A stretch of 59,737 nucleotides of DNA from Firmicutes bacterium CAG:646 (GTDB taxonomy: Bacteria > Bacillota > Clostridia > Lachnospirales > Lachnospiraceae), in assembly GCA_000432335.1 (NCBI GenBank), contig HF995375.1, positions 1 through 59,737 of the forward strand, read 5' to 3'. A program made the position numbers and the translations under genes. A model generated the notes under the pieces. That model ran no database searches. It had not been told where the DNA came from and saw nothing but the letters and a program-made list of their open reading frames with translations. This document shows, piece after piece, positions 17,961 through 23,904 of this stretch. Within the stretch, counting starts at the first letter, position 1. Every line of letters starts with the position of its first letter.

Positions 17961-18826
17961 AAGAACTGATTTTTGCAGATGGAAGAAAAGTGAATATCCA
18001 GTCCGTAACAGAAGCTGAAGGGGTCATGCACATTAGGATGATCTTAATCACCGCCGAAGAGATCAAAGCTCTGTTTGGAGATGAATTTGCCACATCCAGA
18101 ATGGTATTGACGGAAAACTATCAGGAAAAAGAGGTATATAAAAATTACACCGACTTGAAGTACATAAAAGAAGAGACTGGTGGGATCTGGGAAGCAGAGA
18201 TACGCCAGACACAGGCAGATAGCGACACCCGACTCGACAAGTTGGAAGAAAAATCCAAAGAACAGGAAGAAACGCTGGAAAAGCAGGGAGAAAGCATTAA
18301 ATCTCAAGGGAAGGAAATTGAAAAACATACCCAGACCCTTACAGAACGGGGAAAAGAGATCGAAAAAATCAAAGAGGATATGCAGCAGGGTGGATCTAAT
18401 CCGGAGTGGCAGGCGGCTGTTGTGGTAGCAAAATATAACGCTCAATCGCTTCCGGATCAAGTAGCTTTGGAGGCGAAAGTCCTTTATGAAACCTTTGACC
18501 AACTGGTGGAACAAAAATTTACAGCAAAAGAACAAGGGTATAAATTCCGGGACGGCGAAGATCTGTATAAGACTGCTCAGGACAATGTAACCTTCCAGGA
18601 ACAGTACCGGCCGGGTCCAGGAACAGAAAGCCTTTATACACGCATTGACGAGACGCACGCCGGAACGCTGGAAGATCCGATTCCGTGGAAGGTTAATATG
18701 CAGCCGGAAGCTGGCAAGTATTACAAAGAAGGAGATTTAATTGCGAAGTGTATCGAAGATCCTGGGCAGGCACTGCATAATTCACTGGCAGAATTATGTC
18801 CTGGAAGATACTTCGAAAAGGCGTAA
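17957..18826 (+). CDS. Phage tail protein with coiled coil and carbohydrate-binding-like C-terminus
   Basis: 289-residue protein starting at a GTG with AAGGAGG 8 nt upstream. Residues about 75-140 are a strong heptad coiled coil (LDKLEEKSKEQEETLEKQG), probably trimeric. The C-terminal 90 residues (TIPWKVNMQPEAG-like: DPIPWKVNMQPEAGKYYKEG) have the aromatic/glycine spacing of small carbohydrate-binding modules of the chitin-binding type attached to phage tail proteins. It probably forms a baseplate or fibre component; the binding role is inferred. Confidence 0.7.
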   Translation: MKELIFADGRKVNIQSVTEAEGVMHIRMILITAEEIKALFGDEFATSRMVLTENYQEKEVYKNYTDLKYIKEETGGIWEAEIRQTQADSDTRLDKLEEKSKEQEETLEKQGESIKSQGKEIEKHTQTLTERGKEIEKIKEDMQQGGSNPEWQAAVVVAKYNAQSLPDQVALEAKVLYETFDQLVEQKFTAKEQGYKFRDGEDLYKTAQDNVTFQEQYRPGPGTESLYTRIDETHAGTLEDPIPWKVNMQPEAGKYYKEGDLIAKCIEDPGQALHNSLAELCPGRYFEKA

Positions 18827-18844
18827 GAAAGGAAAGTGAGGTTT

Positions 18845-19315
18845 ATGAAGAAAATGAATTCAGAAGCAATTATTGATGGATATAATGCCGTAGTGGGAAC
18901 CGTGATCGCGGTTCTCTCTTACGTTTTAGGAGAGCATTGGTTTTTATTTGTAATGTTCTTGTTTTTAAATGTAGTAGATTGGATCACCGGATGGATGAAG
19001 AGCCGCATGGCTGGGAAAGAAAATTCCATGAAAGGCTGGAAAGGTGTACTCAAAAAACTGGGATATTGGCTTATGATCATGGTAGCGTTTGGAGCGTCTG
19101 CCGTATTTATTGAGATTGGCACAGTTATCGGGGTGGATTTAGGAATTACTACATTGCTGGGCTGGTTTGTACTGTCATCCTTGCTGATCAATGAGATCAG
19201 ATCCATTCTGGAAAATTTTGTAGAGGCTGGTTATAATGTACCGATGATTTTGATCAAAGGATTGGAAGTAGCAGATAAAGTAGTAAATAAAGACAACGAT
19301 TCAGAGGGCGAGTGA
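18845..19315 (+). CDS. Phage holin, Cph1/TcdE-like family
   Basis: 156-residue membrane protein with hydrophobic segments near residues 12-30, 34-50, 75-95 and 103-125, and the family pattern FLFLNVVDWITGWMKSRMAG. Holins of this family form membrane lesions that release the endolysin. ATG 18845 is preceded by GAGG; a GTG at 18836 is an alternative. It heads the lysis region, though two accessory genes and an antirepressor separate it from the endolysin. Confidence 0.87.
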   Translation: MKKMNSEAIIDGYNAVVGTVIAVLSYVLGEHWFLFVMFLFLNVVDWITGWMKSRMAGKENSMKGWKGVLKKLGYWLMIMVAFGASAVFIEIGTVIGVDLGITTLLGWFVLSSLLINEIRSILENFVEAGYNVPMILIKGLEVADKVVNKDNDSEGE

Positions 19316-19327
19316 TCGCCCTCTTTG
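19304..19327 (+). terminator. Hairpin at the holin stop codon
   Basis: Perfect 8-bp stem GAGGGCGA/TCGCCCTC around GTGA (containing the stop codon) followed by only TTT. It may act as a weak terminator or an mRNA 3' stabiliser. Confidence 0.45.
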
Positions 19328-19343
19328 AGGAAAGGAGAAGAAA

Positions 19344-19853
19344 ATGAAATTTGAGCAGGCTTTAAAAGAAATGAAACGAGGAATTCCGATGAAACTTCCG
19401 TCATGGGGAGGATATTGGTGCTGGGACGAAGAAAAACAGACGATTATCATGCACACCAAGGATAATCAGTGTTTAGACATCAGGGAAACGCAGAGAGTGG
19501 AATATACACTGCAAAATATACTTTCGGCCGAATGGATTTATGCAGATGAAAGGAATTGTCCGATTCTGGGAGGAACAGTAGAGTTTTCTTTTGGGGAAGC
19601 TATTAAATACCTGAAACGGGAAATGAAAGTTGCCCGCAAAGGTTGGAACGGGAAGAATCAGTACATTGAGCTTGCATCAGGAATTGGTTACGTAAATCCG
19701 AATGGAGAACTTATAAATCCAGACCACGAAGCGATCGGAAATAAAGCGATTGCATTTGTAGGAACTTCCGGGGTGCAGCTGGGTTGGTTGGCATCCCAGG
19801 CGGATATGTTGGCGGAAGATTGGGTATTTGCGGAGGAAAATCATGGGAAGTAA
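19344..19853 (+). CDS. Tandem DUF2829 protein, Tad2-like anti-Thoeris candidate
   Basis: 169-residue protein made of two related halves. Residues about 80-165 (FSFGEAIKYLKREMKVARKG, then GWNGKNQYIEL and LGWLASQADMLAEDWVFAE) are a textbook DUF2829 domain. Residues 1-68 (MKFEQALKEMKRGIPMKLPS, W-rich segment, ILSAEWIYADE) repeat the same plan with divergence. Tad2, a DUF2829 protein, is known to sequester the cyclic ADP-ribose signal of Thoeris defence, and some homologues also bind cyclic oligonucleotides. The location among late genes is unusual for an early-acting inhibitor. Activity is inferred from family. Confidence 0.82.
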   Translation: MKFEQALKEMKRGIPMKLPSWGGYWCWDEEKQTIIMHTKDNQCLDIRETQRVEYTLQNILSAEWIYADERNCPILGGTVEFSFGEAIKYLKREMKVARKGWNGKNQYIELASGIGYVNPNGELINPDHEAIGNKAIAFVGTSGVQLGWLASQADMLAEDWVFAEENHGK

Positions 19854-20109
19854 AGAATTTTTAGATATTTGCAGAGAAAAGGTAGCGGGATATTTTAATT
19901 CCAACAAGGACAAAACAGACAGGACGGAAGACCTGTCCAAAGACGATGTTTTTGTCGTGTGGTATTGTAAGACACTACAGAACCACAAAGCCTTGTTGAG
20001 TACACCGGTATCAGACGGTATGTACTACGAGCTTACATACAACGGAGATAAAAATGAGCTGTACATGGATGCCTACAAAAAATGGGAAAACATCAAATTT
20101 GATTTATAA
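19843..20109 (+). CDS. DUF6275-like small phage protein
   Basis: 88-residue soluble protein, start at ATG 19843 with CGGAGG upstream, overlapping the Tad2-like gene by 11 nt. The sequence DVFVVWYCKTLQNHKALLST and YYELTYNGDKNELYMDAYKK is strongly conserved in my memory among Firmicutes phages as DUF6275; function is unknown. The tight coupling with the Tad2-like gene makes a shared early-infection or accessory role plausible. Confidence 0.7.
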   Translation: MGSKEFLDICREKVAGYFNSNKDKTDRTEDLSKDDVFVVWYCKTLQNHKALLSTPVSDGMYYELTYNGDKNELYMDAYKKWENIKFDL

Positions 20110-20135
20110 GAGCCTGGAAACAGGCTCTCTTTTAT
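20109..20135 (+). terminator. Terminator after DUF6275-like gene
   Basis: Perfect 8-bp stem AGAGCCTG/CAGGCTCT with a GAAA tetraloop, followed by CTTTTATT. It overlaps the stop codon. Confidence 0.75.
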
Positions 20136-20153
20136 TGAAAAAAGGAGAAAAAT

Positions 20154-20870
20154 ATGGAAGAATTACGGATTTTTAACTCAGAGGAATTTGGACAGATAAG
20201 AACAGTAGTTATTGATAACGAGCCGTGGCTTTGCCTGGCAGATATATGTAAGGCATTGGAATTAACTCAGCCATCCAAAGTAAAAGAACGATTAAAGGAA
20301 AAGGGTGTGCGTAGTATTCCCACCCTTACGAATGGCGGTACACAAAACTTGCTTTACGTTGATGAAGGGAACTTGTATAAGACAATCTTTCAAAGCCGCA
20401 AGGAATCAGCAGAGAAATTTTCGGACTGGGTGACATCGGATGTGTTGCCGTCAATCAGAGCTCATGGAATCTATGCAACGGATAATGTGATAGATCAGAT
20501 CATGAACAACCCGGATTTTGGAATCCAGTTGCTGACAAAACTAAAAGAAGAGCGTACCGCCCGGGCGGAGGCAGAAAAGAAAAATGCGATCCTCATGCAT
20601 GTGAATAAGACCTATACAGCCACGGAGATCGCAAAGGAGCTGGGACTTAAATCAGCAACACAGTTAAACAAAATCTTGGAAGAGAAGAAGATCCAGTATC
20701 ATGTAAACGGAACGTGGGTTATGTATTCCAAGTACAGTAATTTAGGTTACGAAGAAATAAAACAGGAGGTACTTGACTCCGGAAAGGTAATCTATCACAG
20801 AAGAATCACCCAGATGGGAAGAGAATTTATCCTGAAATTATTTGGAGGTATGCAGAATGAAAATAATTAA
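20154..20870 (+). CDS. Phage antirepressor (Bro-N plus KilAC-like C-terminus)
   Basis: 238-residue protein with an N-terminal Bro-N domain (IRTVVIDNEPWLCLADICKA, then KESAEKFSDWVTSDVLPSIR near residue 85) and a C-terminal ANT/KilAC-type DNA-binding region (YTATEIAKELGLKSATQLNKI near 158). Such antirepressors bind or titrate the phage repressor. The location within the lysis cassette, overlapping the endolysin start by 14 nt, is unusual, since antirepressors are normally early genes. It may act in maintenance or superinfection control (inference). Confidence 0.88.
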   Translation: MEELRIFNSEEFGQIRTVVIDNEPWLCLADICKALELTQPSKVKERLKEKGVRSIPTLTNGGTQNLLYVDEGNLYKTIFQSRKESAEKFSDWVTSDVLPSIRAHGIYATDNVIDQIMNNPDFGIQLLTKLKEERTARAEAEKKNAILMHVNKTYTATEIAKELGLKSATQLNKILEEKKIQYHVNGTWVMYSKYSNLGYEEIKQEVLDSGKVIYHRRITQMGREFILKLFGGMQNENN

Positions 20871-21744
20871 TAAGATCAACAATACGCACGTACCAAAGTG
20901 GGGAAATCAGAAAAAGTATATTGCTGTCCATTACTTAGGGGTGGACGGCCAGAACAATAAAGTGGATGCTGGTGGGTATGGGGCGCATTTTTATATCTAC
21001 TGGGATGGCACTACATACCAGGCAGCAGATCTGGATGCGATTCTCTGGCAAGTGGGAACCGGCAATTATTACACCCAGAAACACCCCAAAGCCCGCAACA
21101 GTAACACGATCGGAATAGAAATGTGCTGCCACTGTGACGGAAATGAGGGAGCAGCAGGATCGGACTGGTGGTTTACAGAGGAGACCCAGAAAGCCTGTGT
21201 GGAGCTGGTGCGATACCTTATGGATAAATTGGGGATTCCGGAAGAAAACGTCTTACGGCATTATGATATCGTAAATAAAACCTGTCCTGCGCCGTATGTC
21301 CACAACAACCGTTACCGGGGCACCTGGACGTGGGAGGATTTTAAAGCAAAGGTAAGAGGCACAGAAGTTCCGCCGGCGAAACCAACAGAACGGTGGTACC
21401 GGATCCGGAAGACCTGGAAGGATGCCGGCAGTCAGATCGGAGCATATAAAAATCTGAATAATGCCAAGAAAGCCTGTCCGGCAGGATACACTGTCTTTGA
21501 CTGGAATGGAAAAGCAGTTTACAGCAAAGGAGGAGAAGCATATCCTTATGTTGGCAAATGTACCGGCAATAGCGTAAATATCCGGAAAGGTCCCGGGAAA
21601 GGCTACGGAAATATCTCAGGATGGCCTAAGCTCAACAAGGGCAATCTGGTGGATGTTCTAGGCAAGGAAGGGGCCTGGTATAAGATCCGGATTGCTGGGA
21701 AATACGAGGGATATATCTCAGAAGATTACCTGCAAAGAGTATAA
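20857..21744 (+). CDS. Endolysin: N-acetylmuramoyl-L-alanine amidase with SH3-like C-terminus
   Basis: 295-residue cell-wall hydrolase. Residues about 15-160 are an amidase_2 domain: zinc-ligand His at about residue 25 (IAVHYLG) and His/Cys in LRHYDIVNKTCPAP near 130-140. A middle WYRIRKTWKDAGSQIGAYKN repeat near 175 resembles an SPOR-like wall-binding segment. The last 65 residues (NSVNIRKGPGKGYGNISGWP, GAWYKIRI, GYISEDYLQRV) form a bacterial SH3 domain. There is no signal peptide, so release depends on the holin. The start is set by GGAGG 9 nt upstream. A second partial copy of the C-terminal end lies 1.1 kb downstream. Confidence 0.94.
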   Translation: MKIINKINNTHVPKWGNQKKYIAVHYLGVDGQNNKVDAGGYGAHFYIYWDGTTYQAADLDAILWQVGTGNYYTQKHPKARNSNTIGIEMCCHCDGNEGAAGSDWWFTEETQKACVELVRYLMDKLGIPEENVLRHYDIVNKTCPAPYVHNNRYRGTWTWEDFKAKVRGTEVPPAKPTERWYRIRKTWKDAGSQIGAYKNLNNAKKACPAGYTVFDWNGKAVYSKGGEAYPYVGKCTGNSVNIRKGPGKGYGNISGWPKLNKGNLVDVLGKEGAWYKIRIAGKYEGYISEDYLQRV

Positions 21745-21750
21745 GAAAAC

Positions 21751-21780
21751 ACCCCAGAGCGTAAGCTTTGGGGTGATAGA
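21751..21780 (-). terminator. Terminator for the minus-strand pair, shared with endolysin 3' end
   Basis: 10-bp stem ACCCCAGAGC/GCTTTGGGGT (one wobble) with a GTAA loop. Read on the minus strand it is followed by GTTTTCTTA, giving a terminator for the convergent minus-strand genes. Confidence 0.65.
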
Positions 21781-21789
21781 AAGTCAGCC

Positions 21790-21966
21790 TTATTTTTCTT
21801 TAACAATTATAAGTAATTCATATTCCAATTTGATGGTTTTAACAACCACGTATTTTTCATAATCTTCGTATTTGATTTTCAGTTTTTTTCCTGCTTCATT
21901 TTCGAATTTGTAAGGGTCACAGTTGTAAAAAAAGTTTTTAATTATCCAATCTTTTAATGTTTCCAT
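21790..21966 (-). CDS. Small hypothetical prophage protein, 58 aa
   Basis: Minus-strand gene starting METLKDWIIKNFF, with GGAGGA about 8 nt upstream; an in-frame ATG five codons earlier is less well placed. The product is charged, with alternating hydrophobic residues (VVVKTIKLEYELLIIVKEK) suggesting a beta-strand C-terminus. I recognise no family. It is the second gene of a two-gene operon and could be the partner or inhibitor of the upstream product; no evidence settles this. Confidence 0.55.
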   Translation of the reverse strand: METLKDWIIKNFFYNCDPYKFENEAGKKLKIKYEDYEKYVVVKTIKLEYELLIIVKEK

Positions 21967-21980
21967 GTCTGGTTCCTCCA

Positions 21981-22271
21981 TTATTTATTATAAACATTTT
22001 TTTTGATGCTTTTATCAAGGGGACTTCCACTAAACATCATGCGACTATAAATGTTTTTGTAATATTCTTTTCCTGTCTCATTGATATTTATTAAGGCATC
22101 GATTACATCACCAGCGTAAGCGTTATTCATTTCTTTGTTCCAACCGTCTTTAACATCTATCCACATTTCTTTATATTGTTCTGGACAGATTTTGATTAAA
22201 GAATCAAATTCTTCATTCATTTTTAACATTAATTTTTCAGCGAATGCTTTTTGTTTATCGGTTCCTCTCAT
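21981..22271 (-). CDS. Small hypothetical prophage protein, 96 aa
   Basis: Minus-strand gene with an excellent GAGGAGG about 7 nt before the ATG. The product is helical and charged (KQKAFAEKLMLKMNEEFDSL, PEQYKEMWIDVKDG); no domain recognised. It heads a convergent two-gene operon driven by a strong promoter carrying the RHH operator, so it is likely expressed in the lysogen or upon derepression. A role in host takeover or superinfection immunity is speculative. Confidence 0.6.
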   Translation of the reverse strand: MRGTDKQKAFAEKLMLKMNEEFDSLIKICPEQYKEMWIDVKDGWNKEMNNAYAGDVIDALININETGKEYYKNIYSRMMFSGSPLDKSIKKNVYNK

Positions 22272-22316
22272 GTTCTTTTACCTCCTCTGATGGCGTCTGC
22301 CTTAACTTATAGTTGT

Positions 22317-22345
22317 ATTATAAAACATAGCGCACTATATATCAA
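22317..22345 (-). promoter_or_regulatory. Promoter P-minus with internal TAG-CGCA-CTA operator
   Basis: On the minus strand TTGATA and TATAAT are separated by exactly 17 bp, and an ATAG-CGCA-CTAT inverted repeat (22327-22338) fills the spacer. It drives the minus-strand pair and would be blocked by a repressor bound between the -35 and -10 boxes. Confidence 0.8.
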
Positions 22346-22362
22346 TGGGCATAATAAATAAA

Positions 22363-22422
22363 ATTAGCGCACTAATTTTGTGTATTATGCATATAGCGCA
22401 CTATAAAAACGATGGTTATAAT
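22363..22422 (+). promoter_or_regulatory. Promoter region of the RHH gene with two operators
   Basis: Two operator copies: ATTAG-CGCA-CTAAT at 22363-22376 and TATAG-CGCA-CTATA at 22392-22405. TTGTGT (22378-22383) and TATAAA (22402-22407) are 18 bp apart, with the second operator overlapping the -10; a TATAAT at 22417-22422 is an alternative -10. The layout predicts autoregulation of the downstream gene. Confidence 0.65.
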
Positions 22423-22446
22423 ATTACTAAGAAGGAAGGTGAAAAA

Positions 22447-22635
22447 ATGGCATACGATCAGAAACAAAAAGAATATACAATGAAATACCTAAAGAAGTTA
22501 AAAGAAGTCCGCTTCCGTGTGCAGATGGAAGAATATGAAAAGTACGAAGAAGCGGCAAAGCAAGCAGGATATCCGAGCATGAGGCAGTTTTATATGGATG
22601 CAATCCAAGAAAAAACAGAAAAAATATTAAATTAG
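22447..22635 (+). CDS. Ribbon-helix-helix (Arc-like) regulator, 62 aa
   Basis: 62-residue basic/acidic protein. The segment KEVRFRVQMEEYEKYEEAAKQAGYPS gives an RHH plan: a short strand with alternating exposed residues (RFRV), then helix A, a turn (GYPS) and helix B (MRQFYMDAIQEKTEKIL). RHH dimers bind short inverted repeats. Five copies of TAG-CGCA-CTA surround this gene, one formed by its own stop codon region, so it is the obvious candidate ligand. AAGGAAGG lies before ATG 22447; a longer frame from 22345 is rejected because it runs through the promoter. Confidence 0.78.
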   Translation: MAYDQKQKEYTMKYLKKLKEVRFRVQMEEYEKYEEAAKQAGYPSMRQFYMDAIQEKTEKILN

Positions 22636-22677
22636 CGCACTAATGATGTTGACATATAGCGCACTATATAGTATAAT
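22631..22677 (+). promoter_or_regulatory. Consensus promoter with two TAG-CGCA-CTA operators
   Basis: TTGACA (22649-22654), 17 bp, TATAAT (22672-22677): a perfect sigma-A promoter. The spacer is occupied by TATAG-CGCA-CTATA (22655-22668), and another copy, ATTAG-CGCA-CTAAT (22631-22644), lies 5 bp upstream of the -35. Without repression this would be one of the strongest promoters in the window. Confidence 0.85.
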
Positions 22678-22723
22678 AAAGACAGTTAAGAAAGGCAAGG
22701 CTTAACGGAAAGGAGACAACGGA

Positions 22724-22975
22724 ATGGAGGAAAATAGAGAAATGACAGAAAAAGAATTGAAAGACCAGACAATTAGAGAATATGTAAATATTCAAAGAAT
22801 CAAATACGCATCTGACAAAGAAAAAGAATTGGAGTATCAGGAAAAAGTACTGAAAGCCAGACTCCAGTCATGGTGGATGTCCTTGGCAAGGAGGGAGCTT
22901 GGTATAAAATCAGAATCGCTGGGAAATACGAGGGATATATCTCAGAAGATTATTTGCAGAGAGTATAATTTATGA
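22724..22975 (+). CDS. Small prophage gene fused out of frame to an endolysin remnant
   Basis: 83-codon frame with AAGGAGA before its ATG and the operator-controlled promoter upstream. Residues 1-49 (MTEKELKDQTIREYVNIQRI onward) are highly charged, predicted helical and probably native. From about residue 50 the DNA is a copy of the endolysin 3' end read in a different frame, so the last 33 residues are junk from a recombination or deletion. The original product therefore appears to have lost its C-terminus. No known family recognised. Confidence 0.55.
   Translation: MEENREMTEKELKDQTIREYVNIQRIKYASDKEKELEYQEKVLKARLQSWWMSLARRELGIKSESLGNTRDISQKIICREYNL
22873..22968 (+). pseudogene. Remnant of a second endolysin SH3 C-terminus
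   Basis: Read in this frame the sequence encodes VDVLGKEGAWYKIRIAGKYE followed by GYISEDYLQRV and a stop, identical at the protein level to the last 31 residues of the endolysin but with about ten nucleotide differences. It is thus an old, diverged copy rather than a recent duplication, and lacks any start or catalytic part. Confidence 0.88.
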
Positions 22976-23049
22976 TAAAGTAAATTATGAAGTATTTTAG
23001 ATGCTGGTTACACCGTTTTGATAAATGGTGTAGTAATTAATATTTTACA

Positions 23050-23487
23050 GTAGAGTTTGAACCTTCAGCTACTGCCTTGGAAAAAGAGGGGGATGGTTAC
23101 GTGGTGGCATCTCTGGGGGTGGATTCCGGCTACGTTCCGTACACATCTTACAGTGCGAAAACCAGTTATCTTGAGAAAAATCCTCAGGTTATTCAGAAAT
23201 TTACAAACGCTCTTCAAAAAGGTGTTTTGTATGTAAATTCTCATACTCCGGAAGAAATTGCCAAGGTGATTCAGCCGCAATTTAAGGAAAATGATCTGGA
23301 TACCATCACTACGATTGTGAGACGTTACCAGGAGCAGAATACATGGAAAGAAAATCTGATATTTGAAAAAGATAGTTTTGAACTGCTTCAGGATATTCTG
23401 GAAGAGGCAGGGGAACTGGAAAATCGGGCAGAATATGACAAATTGGTGACCACAGAATTTGCAAAAAAAGCAATAGACGAGAAGTAG
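23050..23487 (+). pseudogene. 3' half of an NMT1/SsuA-type ABC substrate-binding protein gene
   Basis: The frame opens right after a TAA at 23038 and encodes VEFEPSATALEKEGDGYVVA, then YTSYSAKTSYLEKNPQVIQK and a helical C-terminus. This matches the C-terminal lobe of NMT1-family periplasmic-type binding proteins (riboflavin, pyrimidine, nitrate/taurine class). The N-terminal signal and first lobe are absent. The break coincides with the inferred right end of the prophage, so the phage probably integrated into, or a deletion removed, the 5' part. An internal TTG at 23077 is unlikely to give a functional protein. Confidence 0.82.
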
Positions 23488-23544
23488 AAATAAGAAGAGG
23501 GTGTCAAAAGTATTACATGGCTTTTGACACCCTCTTCTTATTTC
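23487..23544. terminator. 24-bp perfect-stem bidirectional terminator
   Basis: Perfect inverted repeat of 24 bp with a 10-nt loop, A-rich on one side and T-rich on the other. It closes the binding-protein remnant on the plus strand and a small convergent gene on the minus strand. Confidence 0.9.
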
Positions 23545-23708
23545 ATTTCATACTGCATCATTTCATAATGAACCATACAGCCTTCAAATATTTCCGGTGG
23601 AAGAAGGGCACGGGCGACGAGTTTTGGTTCTTCTTCCGGTAAATCTGTTCTCTGCAAATGGGCATAATCTCCATCAATGGAAATGATTTTGTAATCACAG
23701 GTCAGCAA
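23538..23708 (-). CDS. Small conserved-looking protein, 56 aa
   Basis: Minus-strand gene starting at TTG with a perfect AGGAGG 8 nt upstream. It encodes LTCDYKIISIDGDYAHLQRT, then LVARALLPPEIFEGCMVHYE and a Met/Tyr-rich end. The well-ordered alternation, the strong ribosome binding site and the terminator at its end argue that it is real although short. It resembles small proteins I have seen in Lachnospiraceae genomes but with no assigned function. Confidence 0.62.
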   Translation of the reverse strand: MLTCDYKIISIDGDYAHLQRTDLPEEEPKLVARALLPPEIFEGCMVHYEMMQYEMK

Positions 23709-23904
23709 AACAGCCACCTCCTTTTTCTTTACAGTATAGCAGAAAAAATCTGAATGTATATAGAAAATGAATCTATATAAAATTTAACATTGGAAAGAAG
23801 TATTTTACAGATTTCTAAACAAACTTTACGTAAATAGGATAGTTGCAGAAAAATCCCAATGATAGAATCATAGCTGTTGAACAGTATGAGAGGAGAAAAA
23901 AGTG

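Larger units (their letters stand above)
1..23049. mobile_element. Siphovirus-type prophage, right-hand portion
   Basis: An ordered late-gene module (terminase, portal, head, connector, tail, lysis) occupies this stretch, almost all on the plus strand with short spacings and overlaps. Integrase, replication and early genes are not in the window, so the element begins upstream. The right boundary is inferred: after the last prophage-like small gene the sequence enters, without a start codon, the 3' part of an NMT1-type substrate-binding protein gene at about 23,050. A tape-measure protein of about 1,100 residues together with Dit and Gp37-like proteins indicates a long non-contractile tail. 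The morphogenesis genes are intact, so the phage may be functional. The exact att core cannot be defined without the left end. Confidence 0.9.

Noticed and set aside
22345..22446. N-terminal extension of the RHH protein from an upstream ATG
   Set aside because: The extension runs through the operators and promoter elements; the inner ATG has the proper AAGGAAGG.
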